Shown in pieces: positions 48,767-58,305 of a DNA stretch of 64,000 bases. A program made the translations under genes and the position numbers. Origin of the DNA: Planctomycetota bacterium. GTDB taxonomy: Bacteria > Planctomycetota > JAJSAM01 > JAJVHW01. Under the pieces are notes generated by a model. It ran no database searches, was not told the DNA's origin, and saw only the letters and a list, made by a program, of their open reading frames with translations. Positions within the stretch are counted from its first letter, which is position 1; each line of letters starts with the position of its first letter. The DNA is taken from contig JAJFFG010000106.1 in the NCBI GenBank assembly GCA_021776825.1, positions 1-64,000 of the forward strand, given 5' to 3'.

Positions 48767-50700
48767 AGCAGGAGCAGTTCCTCGACGTCGTCAGCGAGGC
48801 CGAGGCACACGAACGGTTCGACGCCGCGTGCGCGCACGTGCTGCCGCAGACGGAGCGCGTTCCGCTTGATCGTGCTCTGAGCCGTGTGCTGGCCGAGGAC
48901 GTCCGCGCCCCGGTCGACGTGCCGGGGTTCGATCGCAGCAACGTCGACGGCTTTGCGGTCCGTGCCGCCGACACGTTCGGGGCCGAGGAACTGGAGCCGG
49001 TGCGCCTGGTGCACGACGCGGTCGCGATCGCGGCCGGGGTTGCGCCTCCGCCGGACTTCGAACTCGCTCCAGGGCATGCGGCGACGATCGCGACTGGCGG
49101 CGCGCTGCCGCGGGGCGCCGATGCGGTGGTCATGGTCGAGTACACGCTGCTCGACGACGGGCACGTCGTCATTCAGCGCGCGGTCGCGCCGGGCGGCGCA
49201 GTGACGTGGGCGGGAACGGACCTCGGCGTCGGCGATCTCGTGCTGCCGCGCGGGACGACGCTCTCCGCCCACGAGTGCGGCATGCTCGCGGCCGTTGGTG
49301 TGGCAGCGGTCAACGTCGTCCGGCGCCCACGCGTCGCCGTGCTCTCGACCGGTGACGAGATCCGCGCGCCCGGCGAGCCGTTGCGCGTCGGCGACGTCTA
49401 CGACGCGAACGGGCGCATCCTCGCGGACGCTGTCACCGAACTGGGGGCGCAGGCCCTGGCGTGTGGGATCGTGCCCGACGACGAGGCGTTGCTGGAGGCC
49501 GCGCTCCGCGAGCAGCTGCGGGTCGCGGACGTCGTGCTGCTCTCGGGGGGCACGTCGAAGGGCGCCGGTGATCTGAACTACCGCGTTGTCGAACGACTCG
49601 CGGCCGAGCTGCCGAAGTCGCCCGGGATCGTGGTCCATGGCGTCGCGTTGAAGCCGGGTAAGCCGGTGTGCCTTGCGGTCGTTGCGGGACGCCCCGTCAT
49701 CGTTCTGCCGGGGTTCCCGACGTCCGCCATCTTCACATTCCACGAGTTCGTCGCGCCGCTTCTGCGTCGTCTCGGTGGGCGTCCGGGCGAGCGCGCGGGG
49801 TTCGTGCACGCGGTGGCTCCATTGCGCATCGAGTCGGTCGTGGGGCGCACGCACTACACGTTGGTTGGGCTCCTCGACGGAGCCGATGGGCTGGCGGCGT
49901 ATCCGCTCGGTGCCGGTTCGGGCAGCGTGAGCGCGTTCGCTCGCGCAGACGGGTTCGTCCGCATCCCGCACGACGAGGAGTACGTCGCGTCCGGGACGCG
50001 GCTCGCTGTTCGTCTGCTCGGGCGTGAGGTTCGGCCAGCGGCACTCGTCGCGGTGGGCAGCCACTGCATCGGGCTCGACGCGCTCCTCGGTCTCGTCGGC
50101 GCGCAGGGGCACCGCACCAAGTCGGTCGTCGTCGGATCGCAGGGTGGATTGCATGCGCTCGCACGGGGCGAGGGCCACGTGGCCGGCGTCCACCTCCTCG
50201 ACGAGGAGTCGGGCGTCTACAACACGCCGTTCCTGCCGGACGGCGTGACGGTGCTCGGCGGCTACGGGCGTCGTCAGGGCGTCGTCTTCCGCCGCGACGA
50301 TCCGCGCTTCGCTGCCGACGCGTCGCCCATCAACCTCGTCCGCACCGCGAATGCCGCGGGGGCTCGGATGGTGAACCGGAACGCCGGCAGCGGCACGCGC
50401 GTGCTCGTCGATGCGCTCCTCCGCGACGCGGAGGGGCATCGTCCCGACGGGTATCAGGCCCAGGCCCGCAGTCACAACGCAGTGGCCGCTGCAGTGGCGC
50501 AGGGGCGTGCGGACTGGGGGGTGACGCTGGACGTGCTGGCGACGGCCAACGGGCTCGGGTTCGCATTCCTGCGGGAGGAGCGCTACGAGCTGGTCGCGCG
50601 GGATGCGGTGATCGACGACCCGGCGGTGGTGGCGTTGCGGGCGGCGCTGACCGGCGATGCCGGGCGTGCCGTGTTACAGGGGATGGGGTTCGTGGTCTGA
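48763..50700 (+). CDS. MoeA fused to periplasmic-binding-like domain
   Basis: Residues 1-410 are a second MoeA (VPGFDRSNVDGFAVRAADTF, TGGALPRGADAVVMVEYTLL, LLSGGTSKGAGDLNYRVVE, VIVLPGFPTSAIFTFHEF). Residues about 430-645 are a PBP-like domain (VAVGSHCIGLDALLGLVG, VHLLDEESGVYNTPFLPD, RMVNRNAGSGTRVLVDALL), the MoeA-LysR-substrate-domain architecture known from several bacteria and archaea. The added domain may bind the oxyanion or cofactor. GTG 48763 overlaps the upstream stop (GTGA). Paired MoeA proteins are typical of organisms that insert tungsten as well as molybdenum. Confidence 0.9.
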   Translation: MKQEQFLDVVSEAEAHERFDAACAHVLPQTERVPLDRALSRVLAEDVRAPVDVPGFDRSNVDGFAVRAADTFGAEELEPVRLVHDAVAIAAGVAPPPDFELAPGHAATIATGGALPRGADAVVMVEYTLLDDGHVVIQRAVAPGGAVTWAGTDLGVGDLVLPRGTTLSAHECGMLAAVGVAAVNVVRRPRVAVLSTGDEIRAPGEPLRVGDVYDANGRILADAVTELGAQALACGIVPDDEALLEAALREQLRVADVVLLSGGTSKGAGDLNYRVVERLAAELPKSPGIVVHGVALKPGKPVCLAVVAGRPVIVLPGFPTSAIFTFHEFVAPLLRRLGGRPGERAGFVHAVAPLRIESVVGRTHYTLVGLLDGADGLAAYPLGAGSGSVSAFARADGFVRIPHDEEYVASGTRLAVRLLGREVRPAALVAVGSHCIGLDALLGLVGAQGHRTKSVVVGSQGGLHALARGEGHVAGVHLLDEESGVYNTPFLPDGVTVLGGYGRRQGVVFRRDDPRFAADASPINLVRTANAAGARMVNRNAGSGTRVLVDALLRDAEGHRPDGYQAQARSHNAVAAAVAQGRADWGVTLDVLATANGLGFAFLREERYELVARDAVIDDPAVVALRAALTGDAGRAVLQGMGFVV

Positions 50701-50764
50701 GGGCTGCGGGGGGGCGTCGCCCGGCGCGGCCCGCCGACGGGCGCGAATCGTCCACGGCGCCGTA

Positions 50765-50788
50765 GGGGCGGAGCCCCTGCTCCGCCCC
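50765..50788. terminator. Hairpin between the facing moeA and AOR genes
   Basis: GGGGCGGAG pairs perfectly with CTCCGCCCC around a six-base loop. It lies 65 bases after the moeA fusion; the symmetric stem could serve either strand, but no U-run follows. Confidence 0.5.
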
Positions 50789-51112
50789 GCCGACGCGCGT
50801 CGCTCGGGCGGGGTCGGTGGACGGCGGTCCCCGAGCGACCCTGGATGATCGGACGGCGACCGGCGATCGACGTCGCTGCTCGAGGACACCGGCGGGCCAC
50901 GATCGATTGCCGCGGACCTTGTCGACCGATGGCCGTCCGCATCGCGCGAGTCGTCCGCGGAGCGCCATCGGACCCGCCTGGCGCGCGCACCCCAGCGGGC
51001 GGGGTGGACCAGGGGGTCCGCGCCTACAGCGTCACGGCGCGCTGGCGCGCGCCGGACAGACTGGGCGTGTGGCTGCGCCACACGGCGGCGGTGATCGGGG
51101 TCGTTGGCTGGC
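50789..51112. other. Gene-free gap between convergent genes
   Basis: About 320 bases, GC-rich, with no domain-bearing frame and no ribosome site on either strand. Confidence 0.5.
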
Positions 51113-52969
51113 TCAGAATCCCGCTTCGGCGACCATCGCGTCAAACCGCCCGATCACCGCCTTCTGGACCTCTCCGAAGAACTCTTCGGTGTTGAAGTAC
51201 GGCAGGCCGATCTGCTCGTGGTCGACGTGCGACTCCTTCGGCAACGAGTAGTCGTCGTCGGAGAAGCCCTGGTCGCGCTCGATCTTGTAGCCGCGCAGGA
51301 ACGTGCGCATCACCGTGGCGCTCAGCGTCGCCGCGTCGATGTCGAGCTCCGTGAGCGCGCGGATCGCGGTCACCATCTGCTCGTCGCCGATTGCACAGAA
51401 CTTGCAGACGCCGAGCAGGTCGTCGCGCATGATCTTCGGCCCGCGGTTGGTGATGGCGTCGACCCAGTAGTCGACGCTCGTCTCACGCTCGTACAGGTAG
51501 ATCAGGTACGTGCGCATCGACATGTGGCCACCGGCCAGCGCGAACGGGTAGCCGGGGTTGTGGTGCGGCAAGTACGCCGGCAACTCCATGCCCTTGCAGT
51601 GCATCGCGTAGCCGGTGTCGCCGAGCCCCTCCGAGGCGCGCTTGCAGCCCTGGCCCAGGATCCCGAGTTGCCCGGTGCCGATCTCCTCGACGACGCGGTG
51701 CGCCATCTCGAAGTCGCCGTACGACAGGCCGTGTGCGATCGGCGTGTCGGGGTGGCGCTTGTTGTACTCCATGGCGTACGAGAGGCTGACGCCGCACGAC
51801 ACGGAGTCCATGCCCATCTCGTCGACCAGCTCCACCAGCGTGCAGGCCTGGTCGAGATCGAAGATGCCGATGTTCGACGCCAGGAGGTTCAACGGCTCGA
51901 AGTCGAGCTTCGCCCGGAACTTGCCCGCCTTGCCGTCCTCGTTCTTGTCGTAGACGTTCTTGTGGCAGCGGATGCCGCAGCGGTAGCAGGCCTCGTCCTT
52001 GACGACGAACGGCTGCTCCGCCTCGACGCGATCACGCCAGAGCGGGAACGAGATCTCGGTGCCCGTCGGCACGAAGTTCATCTCCGGCATCGCGTGCACC
52101 GGATTCAGGCCCTCGTAGTTGGCCCACGTCCCGCCGCCGCCGTCCTTCTTCTTGTCCCGGAAGCGAGCGCTGCCCTTGCCGCGCGCGACCTCCATGTTGA
52201 TGGCCTTCATCGCCGGGTGCTGCGGCGTCGGCCGCGGGTCGGCGACATCGGCCACGATGCCGAGCAGGTTCTTGGAGCCCATGACGCCACCGATGCCACC
52301 GCGTCCGCAGAAGCGGGGCTTCGGATCCCCGGACTTCAACTGGTTCGCGGTCGACAGCGCGATGGCTGCGTAGCGGACGGACGCGTAGTTCTCACCACCC
52401 GGGCCAAGGACGGCGAAGTGCGCGTTCGGGAACTCCGCGTACAGGGTCTGGATCTTGTCGTTGACGTGTTTGCCAACCAGGCCCGACGCATCGTGGAACG
52501 AGAAGGCGACGCCACCGGGTGCCGACTCGTCTGCCGCGAGACGGAGGTACGACGCGTTCTCCAGGCGTCCCGTGAAGATCACTTCGTCGATGCCGAGCGC
52601 GCGCAGTTTGACCCCGAATTTGCCACTGCCGGCCGTCCACATCGCGCCGGGCTTGCCGCTCGAGCCGGTCTTGAGCGGCGAGTACGCGTGGAAGAACGTG
52701 CGCAGTCCCGTCATGAACGCGGTGCCGGAGAGCAGACCGAGGTTGAGGATCAACGTCGCGGCCGGATCGTAGGCGTCGTCGACGGCGCAGTCGGCGAGCA
52801 GCTTGTAGCCGCGCGCGGCGCCGCCGAACACGTCCTCGACGTCCTGGCATTGCGCGCGCTCGTTGCGCACGGCGCCGGTGTCGAGATCCACGTAGAACCG
52901 ATTGATCGTGAAGTCGCTCGGCTGCTTGGACGCCGGTACCTCGACCGTGGCGGACTCGTCGCTGCTCAT
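51113..52969 (-). CDS. Tungsten aldehyde ferredoxin oxidoreductase
   Basis: The protein shows the AOR layout: an N-terminal beta domain (FTINRFYVDLDTGAVRNE), AMWTAGSGKFGVKLRALGID, the pterin-binding RFCGRGGIGGVMGSKNLLGI, the iron-sulfur ligands DEACYRCGIRCHKNVY and the last ligand region LLGVCKFCAIGDEQ. Length 618 matches the family. AORs carry a bis-pterin tungsten cofactor and one [4Fe-4S] cluster, oxidising aldehydes to acids with ferredoxin. The ATG has GAGGAGGG upstream. It faces the tup-moaD/moeA-moeA row, which provides tungstate and the cofactor. Confidence 0.9.
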   Translation of the reverse strand: MSSDESATVEVPASKQPSDFTINRFYVDLDTGAVRNERAQCQDVEDVFGGAARGYKLLADCAVDDAYDPAATLILNLGLLSGTAFMTGLRTFFHAYSPLKTGSSGKPGAMWTAGSGKFGVKLRALGIDEVIFTGRLENASYLRLAADESAPGGVAFSFHDASGLVGKHVNDKIQTLYAEFPNAHFAVLGPGGENYASVRYAAIALSTANQLKSGDPKPRFCGRGGIGGVMGSKNLLGIVADVADPRPTPQHPAMKAINMEVARGKGSARFRDKKKDGGGGTWANYEGLNPVHAMPEMNFVPTGTEISFPLWRDRVEAEQPFVVKDEACYRCGIRCHKNVYDKNEDGKAGKFRAKLDFEPLNLLASNIGIFDLDQACTLVELVDEMGMDSVSCGVSLSYAMEYNKRHPDTPIAHGLSYGDFEMAHRVVEEIGTGQLGILGQGCKRASEGLGDTGYAMHCKGMELPAYLPHHNPGYPFALAGGHMSMRTYLIYLYERETSVDYWVDAITNRGPKIMRDDLLGVCKFCAIGDEQMVTAIRALTELDIDAATLSATVMRTFLRGYKIERDQGFSDDDYSLPKESHVDHEQIGLPYFNTEEFFGEVQKAVIGRFDAMVAEAGF

Positions 52970-53083
52970 CTCTTCCCTCCTCGTCTTCCGCGGGAAGTGT
53001 AGCGCCGCGGGGGCGCCACTGACACGGGCACGGTGTCCGCGCCCATTGGTGTTCCGTGCGCCAGTCGCTGCCGTGCGAGCTCG

Positions 53084-53695
53084 CTACTCTCCGCGTTCGA
53101 AGTGAACCGTCAGGTTCCGAAGCTCGGGGTGAGTCGACTCGAACCCGACGATGATCGGCTCGCCGGGGCTGACTCCGAGCTCTTCGCGCGTCACGAAGCG
53201 CACGGTGCCGTCTGCGAATCCGACGACGAGGCCGCCCGGGTGATGCGGCGTCCGACCGTCGGCGCCGCATCGGTCGCAGATGAGCCAGCCTTCGCCGTCG
53301 ACTGCGAACGGATGGCGACGTAGGTTGCGAAACGCGTACGCGCCGAGGCGATCTAGGTCGGCCGGCCTGTCGAGGTAGAAGTCCTTCGACGTCAGGAGGT
53401 CCGCCAGATTGGGCAGGCTTGCCGCCTCCGGGTCCGACGGGCAGCGCAGTGCAGTCCAACGTTCACGCGGGAGATGCCCCAAGCGAGCGAGGGCTGCGAG
53501 GTGTGCCGAGCCGGAGTAAACCGCGCCCCCGTGGGTCCGGTCCGGGCGCTCGTACGCGGCGAGCAGCGCTCGCACGTTCTCCATGCACGCGTAGATCCTC
53601 CCGCGCTCGCGACCGCGGCGAGCGGCGCGCGATCCGATGACCGTCGCACCCGCGGCGGCAATGAGGACGATCAATGTCAGGAGAAGCCCCCTCAC
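53084..53695 (-). CDS. Pseudopilin-like exported protein
   Basis: A short N-terminal hydrophobic helix (RGLLLTLIVLIAAAGATVIG) is followed by a helix (RIYACMENVRALLAAYERPD) and a C-terminal part with two cysteines (LICDRCGADGR) and HPGGLVVGFADGTVRFVTRE. The last resembles the H-x-DG motif of planctomycetal pseudopilins (DUF1559-type). The classic prepilin Gly/Glu cleavage site is not clear. GTG 53695 is chosen since it overlaps the stop of a tiny upstream gene (GTGA). Confidence 0.6.
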   Translation of the reverse strand: MRGLLLTLIVLIAAAGATVIGSRAARRGRERGRIYACMENVRALLAAYERPDRTHGGAVYSGSAHLAALARLGHLPRERWTALRCPSDPEAASLPNLADLLTSKDFYLDRPADLDRLGAYAFRNLRRHPFAVDGEGWLICDRCGADGRTPHHPGGLVVGFADGTVRFVTREELGVSPGEPIIVGFESTHPELRNLTVHFERGE

Positions 53696-53832
53696 AGGTG
53701 CGCTGCCCGCCACGCCGCGACGTGTCCGGCCACGTCCGCGTGGGAAGAGCCCAGATCGGCGACGGTCCGCTCCCGCGTACGCCCGGTGGTGCGCAAGATC
53801 GAACGGAGCAGCGTGGCGGCGATCGCAGGCAC
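53692..53832 (-). CDS. Tiny gene coupled to the pseudopilin-like gene
   Basis: From GTG 53832 it encodes about 46 residues (PAIAATLLRSILRTTGRTRE, then VADLGSSHADVAGHVAAWRA). The TGA overlaps the next start by one base pattern (GTGA), the usual sign of translational coupling. An earlier ATG at 53901 would add 23 residues. No family recognised; too short for certainty. Confidence 0.35.
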   Translation of the reverse strand: MPAIAATLLRSILRTTGRTRERTVADLGSSHADVAGHVAAWRAAHL

Positions 53833-53936
53833 CCCGTCAGCGTAGCACGACGAAAGAACGGCGGATCCCCGCGGTGGCGGCTCGAAGGCGACGGCGAACA
53901 TCGGATCGCTGCACCTGCTGGACGATACGCTGAAGC

Positions 53937-56198
53937 GTGATGATCGACGCGCGCGAGCCTGAGGTCAGCGTCGGGCGGCTTGTTCGCCATGGCAGGTGCG
54001 TCGCCGTCTCGCTCGCTCTTCTCGTATCCGGCTGCGGCGTCGGTCCGTCTGTCGTCGGCCATGAGGCCACCGCCGCTCGTGCGATCGGGGGGACTCCGAG
54101 TTCGCCCTTAGGCTCCATTGCTCCGCGGGCTGGTCCACTCGACAGCGCATCGGTCCTCTCCATCGCCGCGGCGCCGGCGCTGCCCGCCAGCGCCTCGATC
54201 CAGCCGCGCCAGGTCGCCGGACAGGTCATCGATGCGGAGACGGGCGCTCCCATCGCCGGCGTGGTCGTCGCCGTGGGGCGTGTGCGGCGACATCGATCCC
54301 CGAATGCCGAGAGGCAGAATCCCACCGCAGCCAGCGATGCGCTGAAGTCGTCCGTGCTCTCTCGCGCGGGCGGTGAGTTCGTGATCGACCTTCCCGTCGC
54401 GCCGGAGTCGCATCGAGCCTGGCCTGGCCGGCCTCCGCTCTGGTTGGTCGCTCGGCATCCACGCCACGTGACGCGTGTCCGTGTGGTTCGCATGCTGCAC
54501 GCGGATGCGGCCACCACCTATCTGCTCGAGATGGAGCCGGCGCCGGTCATCGCCGGGCGAGTGATCGCGGCAGACGGAGATCCCGCGCCGAGCGTCGATG
54601 TCGAGATGGTGTACGCCTCGCGTGGAGCGAGCTGGGCGGAGCACCGTCCACAGCCGCGAATTCTCGGACCGGGAGAGCTGGCGACCACGCGCACCGACGC
54701 AGCGGGCACATTCGAACTCTCCGGCGCTCCACGCGGAGCGGAGGTGCTCGTCCGGGCACGCGCTCCAAGTGGAGTCTGGACGCGACCGGTGCGCGTGGTG
54801 GTCGGCGAGGAGACGCGACGGCTCACGCTGCAGACGTGGGTCGAGCCGTCGGTCTCCGTTTCGGTCCGCGATGAGAGTGGCCGGCGCGTGAACGACTGCG
54901 CGGTGAGCCTCTCGTGGCCGTCCGACACAGGCGACACCGTGAGCGTTGCCTCCACGGGCGCATCGCCGGCGGTGTTGCGCGCGACCTTCCTGGAACCCGC
55001 TCTTCTGCGCGTCGATGCCGATGGCGCACCGTCCCACGTCCAGGTCGTCGATCTGAGCGATGCGACGCTGACACTTCTGCGGGTGACGCTGCGGCCCTCG
55101 TCGCCGATCGAAGGCATCGTCGTGGACGATGCCGGGCGGCCTATCCCAGCCGCTGAACTCGTGCTGTGGGCGCCCACGGGTGACCCACGCTGGCGCGGGA
55201 CCGTTCCGACGTGGTCCGTCCGATCCGGCACCGACGGACGGTTTCGAGTCGCGAACGCCCCACGCGGCGACGTGAAACTGGCGTGTGTTCTCTCCGGCTA
55301 CGAGCGGACGGTCGAGACCGTTGCGGAGGACCGAGCGGAGACGCGGGTCGTGCTGCAGCGACTCGGCGGCGTCCGATGTACGTGGTCCGAGCGCGTAGCT
55401 GCGGACGATCTGGCGGTGACCGTTGTCGCCGCCGACGCACGCGACGACGACTTGCCATGGGCGCCGGGACGGCGAACGGACTCCCGATTGTCGCCGGGAT
55501 GGGGATGGCGAATGCGTTCGTCGGCAGACGTCAGCCAGCAGAGCGGGAAGCTGGAGATCCGGGGGCTCCCGCCGGGGAGCAGGCGCCTGTGGATCGGGAT
55601 TCCCGGGACGTCTCCGCTACGACTCGATTCGCAGATCCGCGCCGGGTCCGTGGCGCAGGCGTCACTCGTGAGGCATCCGGCACCGGGGCCTCTGACGCTG
55701 AGGGTCATCGACACGCGCGATGCGCCGGTCCATGACGTTCAACTCAGTATCTGGTCTCCCGTGCGGATGTGGTCGACCATCGCAACCGATGCGGATGGCG
55801 AGGTCCACGTCTCGCAGTTTCCGCGCGGACCGACGCTGATCTACGTACGGGCGCCCGGCTACCACGGCGTCACGTCGCTCGTCGTCGATGAGTCCACGGA
55901 AGGCGCGCACGTGCGACTCGAGCCGGCGAGAGAGGTTCGCCTCCTGGCTCGTCGCGCGACTGGCGAGCCGCTCCCGTACTGCTACGTCCACGCGGTGGCG
56001 TCTCAGCGCGGGTGGGACTTCATCGCATCTGCCGAGACGGACGCTCGCGGCGTAGCGGCGTTCGAACTCGCGCCCGGCACGTACGTCGTCCGAGCCCGCA
56101 CGGTCTTTGGCGAGCCCATCGGTGAGGCCACGCTCTCCGTCCCCCGCCACGCCGAAGAACCCGAACGGATCGTCCGCGAAGGCGTGACATTCGACTAA
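53937..56198 (+). CDS. Large lipoprotein with carboxypeptidase-regulatory-like repeats
   Basis: A lipoprotein signal (VAVSLALLVSGC) precedes about 700 residues of repeated beta-sandwich units of the CarboxypepD_reg/prealbumin type: QVAGQVIDAETGAPIAGVVV, VIAGRVIAADGDPAPSVDVE, PIEGIVVDDAGRPIPAAELV, and a final VRLLARRATGEPLPYCYVHA. Each unit opens with a GxVxDxxGxPIxxAxV pattern. Such proteins are usually envelope scaffolds. It diverges from the pseudopilin pair. Start GTG 53937 or ATG 53940. Confidence 0.75.
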   Translation: MMIDAREPEVSVGRLVRHGRCVAVSLALLVSGCGVGPSVVGHEATAARAIGGTPSSPLGSIAPRAGPLDSASVLSIAAAPALPASASIQPRQVAGQVIDAETGAPIAGVVVAVGRVRRHRSPNAERQNPTAASDALKSSVLSRAGGEFVIDLPVAPESHRAWPGRPPLWLVARHPRHVTRVRVVRMLHADAATTYLLEMEPAPVIAGRVIAADGDPAPSVDVEMVYASRGASWAEHRPQPRILGPGELATTRTDAAGTFELSGAPRGAEVLVRARAPSGVWTRPVRVVVGEETRRLTLQTWVEPSVSVSVRDESGRRVNDCAVSLSWPSDTGDTVSVASTGASPAVLRATFLEPALLRVDADGAPSHVQVVDLSDATLTLLRVTLRPSSPIEGIVVDDAGRPIPAAELVLWAPTGDPRWRGTVPTWSVRSGTDGRFRVANAPRGDVKLACVLSGYERTVETVAEDRAETRVVLQRLGGVRCTWSERVAADDLAVTVVAADARDDDLPWAPGRRTDSRLSPGWGWRMRSSADVSQQSGKLEIRGLPPGSRRLWIGIPGTSPLRLDSQIRAGSVAQASLVRHPAPGPLTLRVIDTRDAPVHDVQLSIWSPVRMWSTIATDADGEVHVSQFPRGPTLIYVRAPGYHGVTSLVVDESTEGAHVRLEPAREVRLLARRATGEPLPYCYVHAVASQRGWDFIASAETDARGVAAFELAPGTYVVRARTVFGEPIGEATLSVPRHAEEPERIVREGVTFD

Positions 56199-56300
56199 GA
56201 CCTGGGCCGGCGACGCATCGTGGTCCGCCCGGCCGACGCGGTTGAGATCGGCGCCAGAGGTCACGATCCGGCGGCGGTCGCGGCGCGGGCGCGACGCCGG

Positions 56301-57494
56301 TCACACGGGCCGGATTCGGGGCTTCCGTGGTGGGAAGATGTGCACCTCGCGGCGTGAGAGTGCTTCGGCGGCGAGCGCGTCCACGTCGTAGTGCTCCTCG
56401 GCCGCTCGCAAGCGGCCGACGGAGGTCGCCGTCGCCGGGTGCTTCGGGACGAGCAGGCTGCAGCAGTCGAGGCCCGGCTTGATCGACTGCTCGTACGTGC
56501 CGATCTGCTTCGCCATGGCGATCACGTCGAGCTTGTTGGAGCCACTGAGCGGAGCCAGGATCGGCGGCGTCGCGGCGTCGTAGACCGCCGCCAGATTGGG
56601 CAGCGTCTGGGACGCTACCTGGCCGACCGAGTCGCCGACGACGGTCCCGAGGGCCTTCTGCTCGGTGCGCAGCAGCTCGGCCACGCGGAGCATGGCGCGG
56701 CGATAGAGCAGCATGCGGAGCTGGGCGGGCGCCTGGGCGATGATCTCCTGCTGGATCTCGTCGAACGGCACCATCTCGAGACGCAGCGGCTTCTGGTATC
56801 CCGAGAGGATCTCGGCCAGGCCGCGGACCTTCTCGTGAACGCCGTCACCCGAGTACGACTGGTTCCAGAGGTGCAGCGCGATCACCTCGCAGCCGCGGAG
56901 CATCATCCGGTACGCGGCGACGGGCGAGTCGAGGCCGCCCGAGAGCAGCGCGACCACCTTGCCGTTCGAGCCGGTCGGTAGCCCGCCGGGGCCACTGCTG
57001 CGCGCGTCGTGGACGTAGCCGCGCTTCGAGTCCACCTCGACGAAGTACGCGGTCTCGGGCGTGTGGACGTCGACCGGGCGGCCGGTGGCCTCGACGACGG
57101 CAGCACCGAGCTGTCGGGCGACGTCCATCGAGTCGAACGGCAGTGTCTTCTCGGAGCGTCGGGCGATGATCTTGAACGTGCCCGTGCGCTCGGCTGCGAG
57201 CGGCAGCACGGCCGCCGTCAGCGCGTCGATCGTCGGCTCGGTGCGGATCGCCGCGCTGGTGCGGGCGATACCCGGCAGCCGCGCGACTGCGGCGAGGACT
57301 TCGGCCATCGATTCGGCGGCGACGTCCGCGAGGGGAAACGTCAGGCGACCCTGCTCGCGCTTGACGGCGATCTCAGCCCACGGCTTCACGGCGCGCGCGA
57401 TGTTTCTCGCGAGCGCTCGCTCGAACATCGCCCGGTTCCCGGACTTCGTGCCGATCTCGGCGTAGTGGATGACGCAGTGGTCGAAGGCGTGCAC
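56301..57494 (-). CDS. thiI: tRNA 4-thiouridine synthetase ThiI (short form)
   Basis: An N-terminal ferredoxin-like/THUMP part (VIHYAEIGTKSGNRAMFERA, RTGTFKIIARRSEKTLPFDS) is followed by the PP-loop ATPase VVALLSGGLDSPVAAYRMML and LDCCSLLVPKHPATATS. It is about 397 residues and lacks the C-terminal rhodanese domain of E. coli ThiI, as in many other bacteria. It makes s4U8 in tRNA and may supply sulfur for thiamine. GTG 57494 is used. It is divergent from the thioredoxin-like gene with only 24 bases between starts. Confidence 0.9.
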   Translation of the reverse strand: MHAFDHCVIHYAEIGTKSGNRAMFERALARNIARAVKPWAEIAVKREQGRLTFPLADVAAESMAEVLAAVARLPGIARTSAAIRTEPTIDALTAAVLPLAAERTGTFKIIARRSEKTLPFDSMDVARQLGAAVVEATGRPVDVHTPETAYFVEVDSKRGYVHDARSSGPGGLPTGSNGKVVALLSGGLDSPVAAYRMMLRGCEVIALHLWNQSYSGDGVHEKVRGLAEILSGYQKPLRLEMVPFDEIQQEIIAQAPAQLRMLLYRRAMLRVAELLRTEQKALGTVVGDSVGQVASQTLPNLAAVYDAATPPILAPLSGSNKLDVIAMAKQIGTYEQSIKPGLDCCSLLVPKHPATATSVGRLRAAEEHYDVDALAAEALSRREVHIFPPRKPRIRPV

Positions 57495-57518
57495 GCAGGG
57501 TCTGGTACCCTCCGCGCC

Positions 57519-58190
57519 GTGTCCGGTCACGTCTTCCCCGCGCGCGCAGCGCTGCCGCTGCTCCTCCTTCTGACCGCCGTCGTGACCGCACAGGACGCCC
57601 CGCCCGCCGCCGAGCCCGCCCCCGTGGCGGACCCCGCGAAGGACCCTGCGCCCGCCGTCGTCCCGTCGGTCCCCGTCGCCGTGGGGGAGCGTCCCGCGGA
57701 CACCATCCAGTTGACACCGCTGCGCTCCGGCAAGCTCGCCGACGCGGTCGCGTTGACCTCGGCGCAGGCCGACGGCAAGCTTCCGCAGGCGATCGTGTTC
57801 TGGTCGCCGACCTGCCCCGTGTGTCGTCGCTACGACACGGTGCTGGAGCGGCTGCGCGAGACGGCCGGCGACCGCGCGATCGTGTCGCTGGTGGCTGTCG
57901 GGGGCAGCGCCGAGGACGTGACGCGCGTGCTCGGTGAGCGCAAGCTGACACTGCCGACGGCGCTCGACGCCGGGGGCGAGGCAGCTCGAGCACTCGGAGT
58001 TCGCGTCACGCCGACGGTCGTCCTGCTCAATGCCGCGGGCGTCCTGCGGTACCGCGGGCCGCTGGACGACGATCGCCGAGCGCGGGGACGAGACGCCCGC
58101 GATGTCGCCGGATCGGCCCTCGCCGCGGTGCTCGACGGTCGCAGCGTGGACACCGCCGACGTCCGGGCGTTCGGCTCCGCGCTCCGCTGA
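57519..58190 (+). CDS. Exported thioredoxin-like protein
   Basis: A signal peptide (FPARAALPLLLLLTAVVTAQ) and a Pro/Ala linker precede a TlpA-like thioredoxin domain with redox motif AIVFWSPTCPVCRRYDTVLE (CPVC). The cis-Pro region is GVRVTPTVVLLNAAGVL. It probably reduces or isomerises disulfides outside the cytoplasm. Start GTG 57519. Confidence 0.82.
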   Translation: MSGHVFPARAALPLLLLLTAVVTAQDAPPAAEPAPVADPAKDPAPAVVPSVPVAVGERPADTIQLTPLRSGKLADAVALTSAQADGKLPQAIVFWSPTCPVCRRYDTVLERLRETAGDRAIVSLVAVGGSAEDVTRVLGERKLTLPTALDAGGEAARALGVRVTPTVVLLNAAGVLRYRGPLDDDRRARGRDARDVAGSALAAVLDGRSVDTADVRAFGSALR

Positions 58191-58305
58191 CGGTTCTGCC
58201 GCGAATCCGACCCGAGATTCCCGAACCCGCTATGCCGCCGAGAGTAGTCTCAGGGGGTGAGTGGAATGGCGCGATGCGGACGTTCTGAGAGACGGGGAGC
58301 GAACG

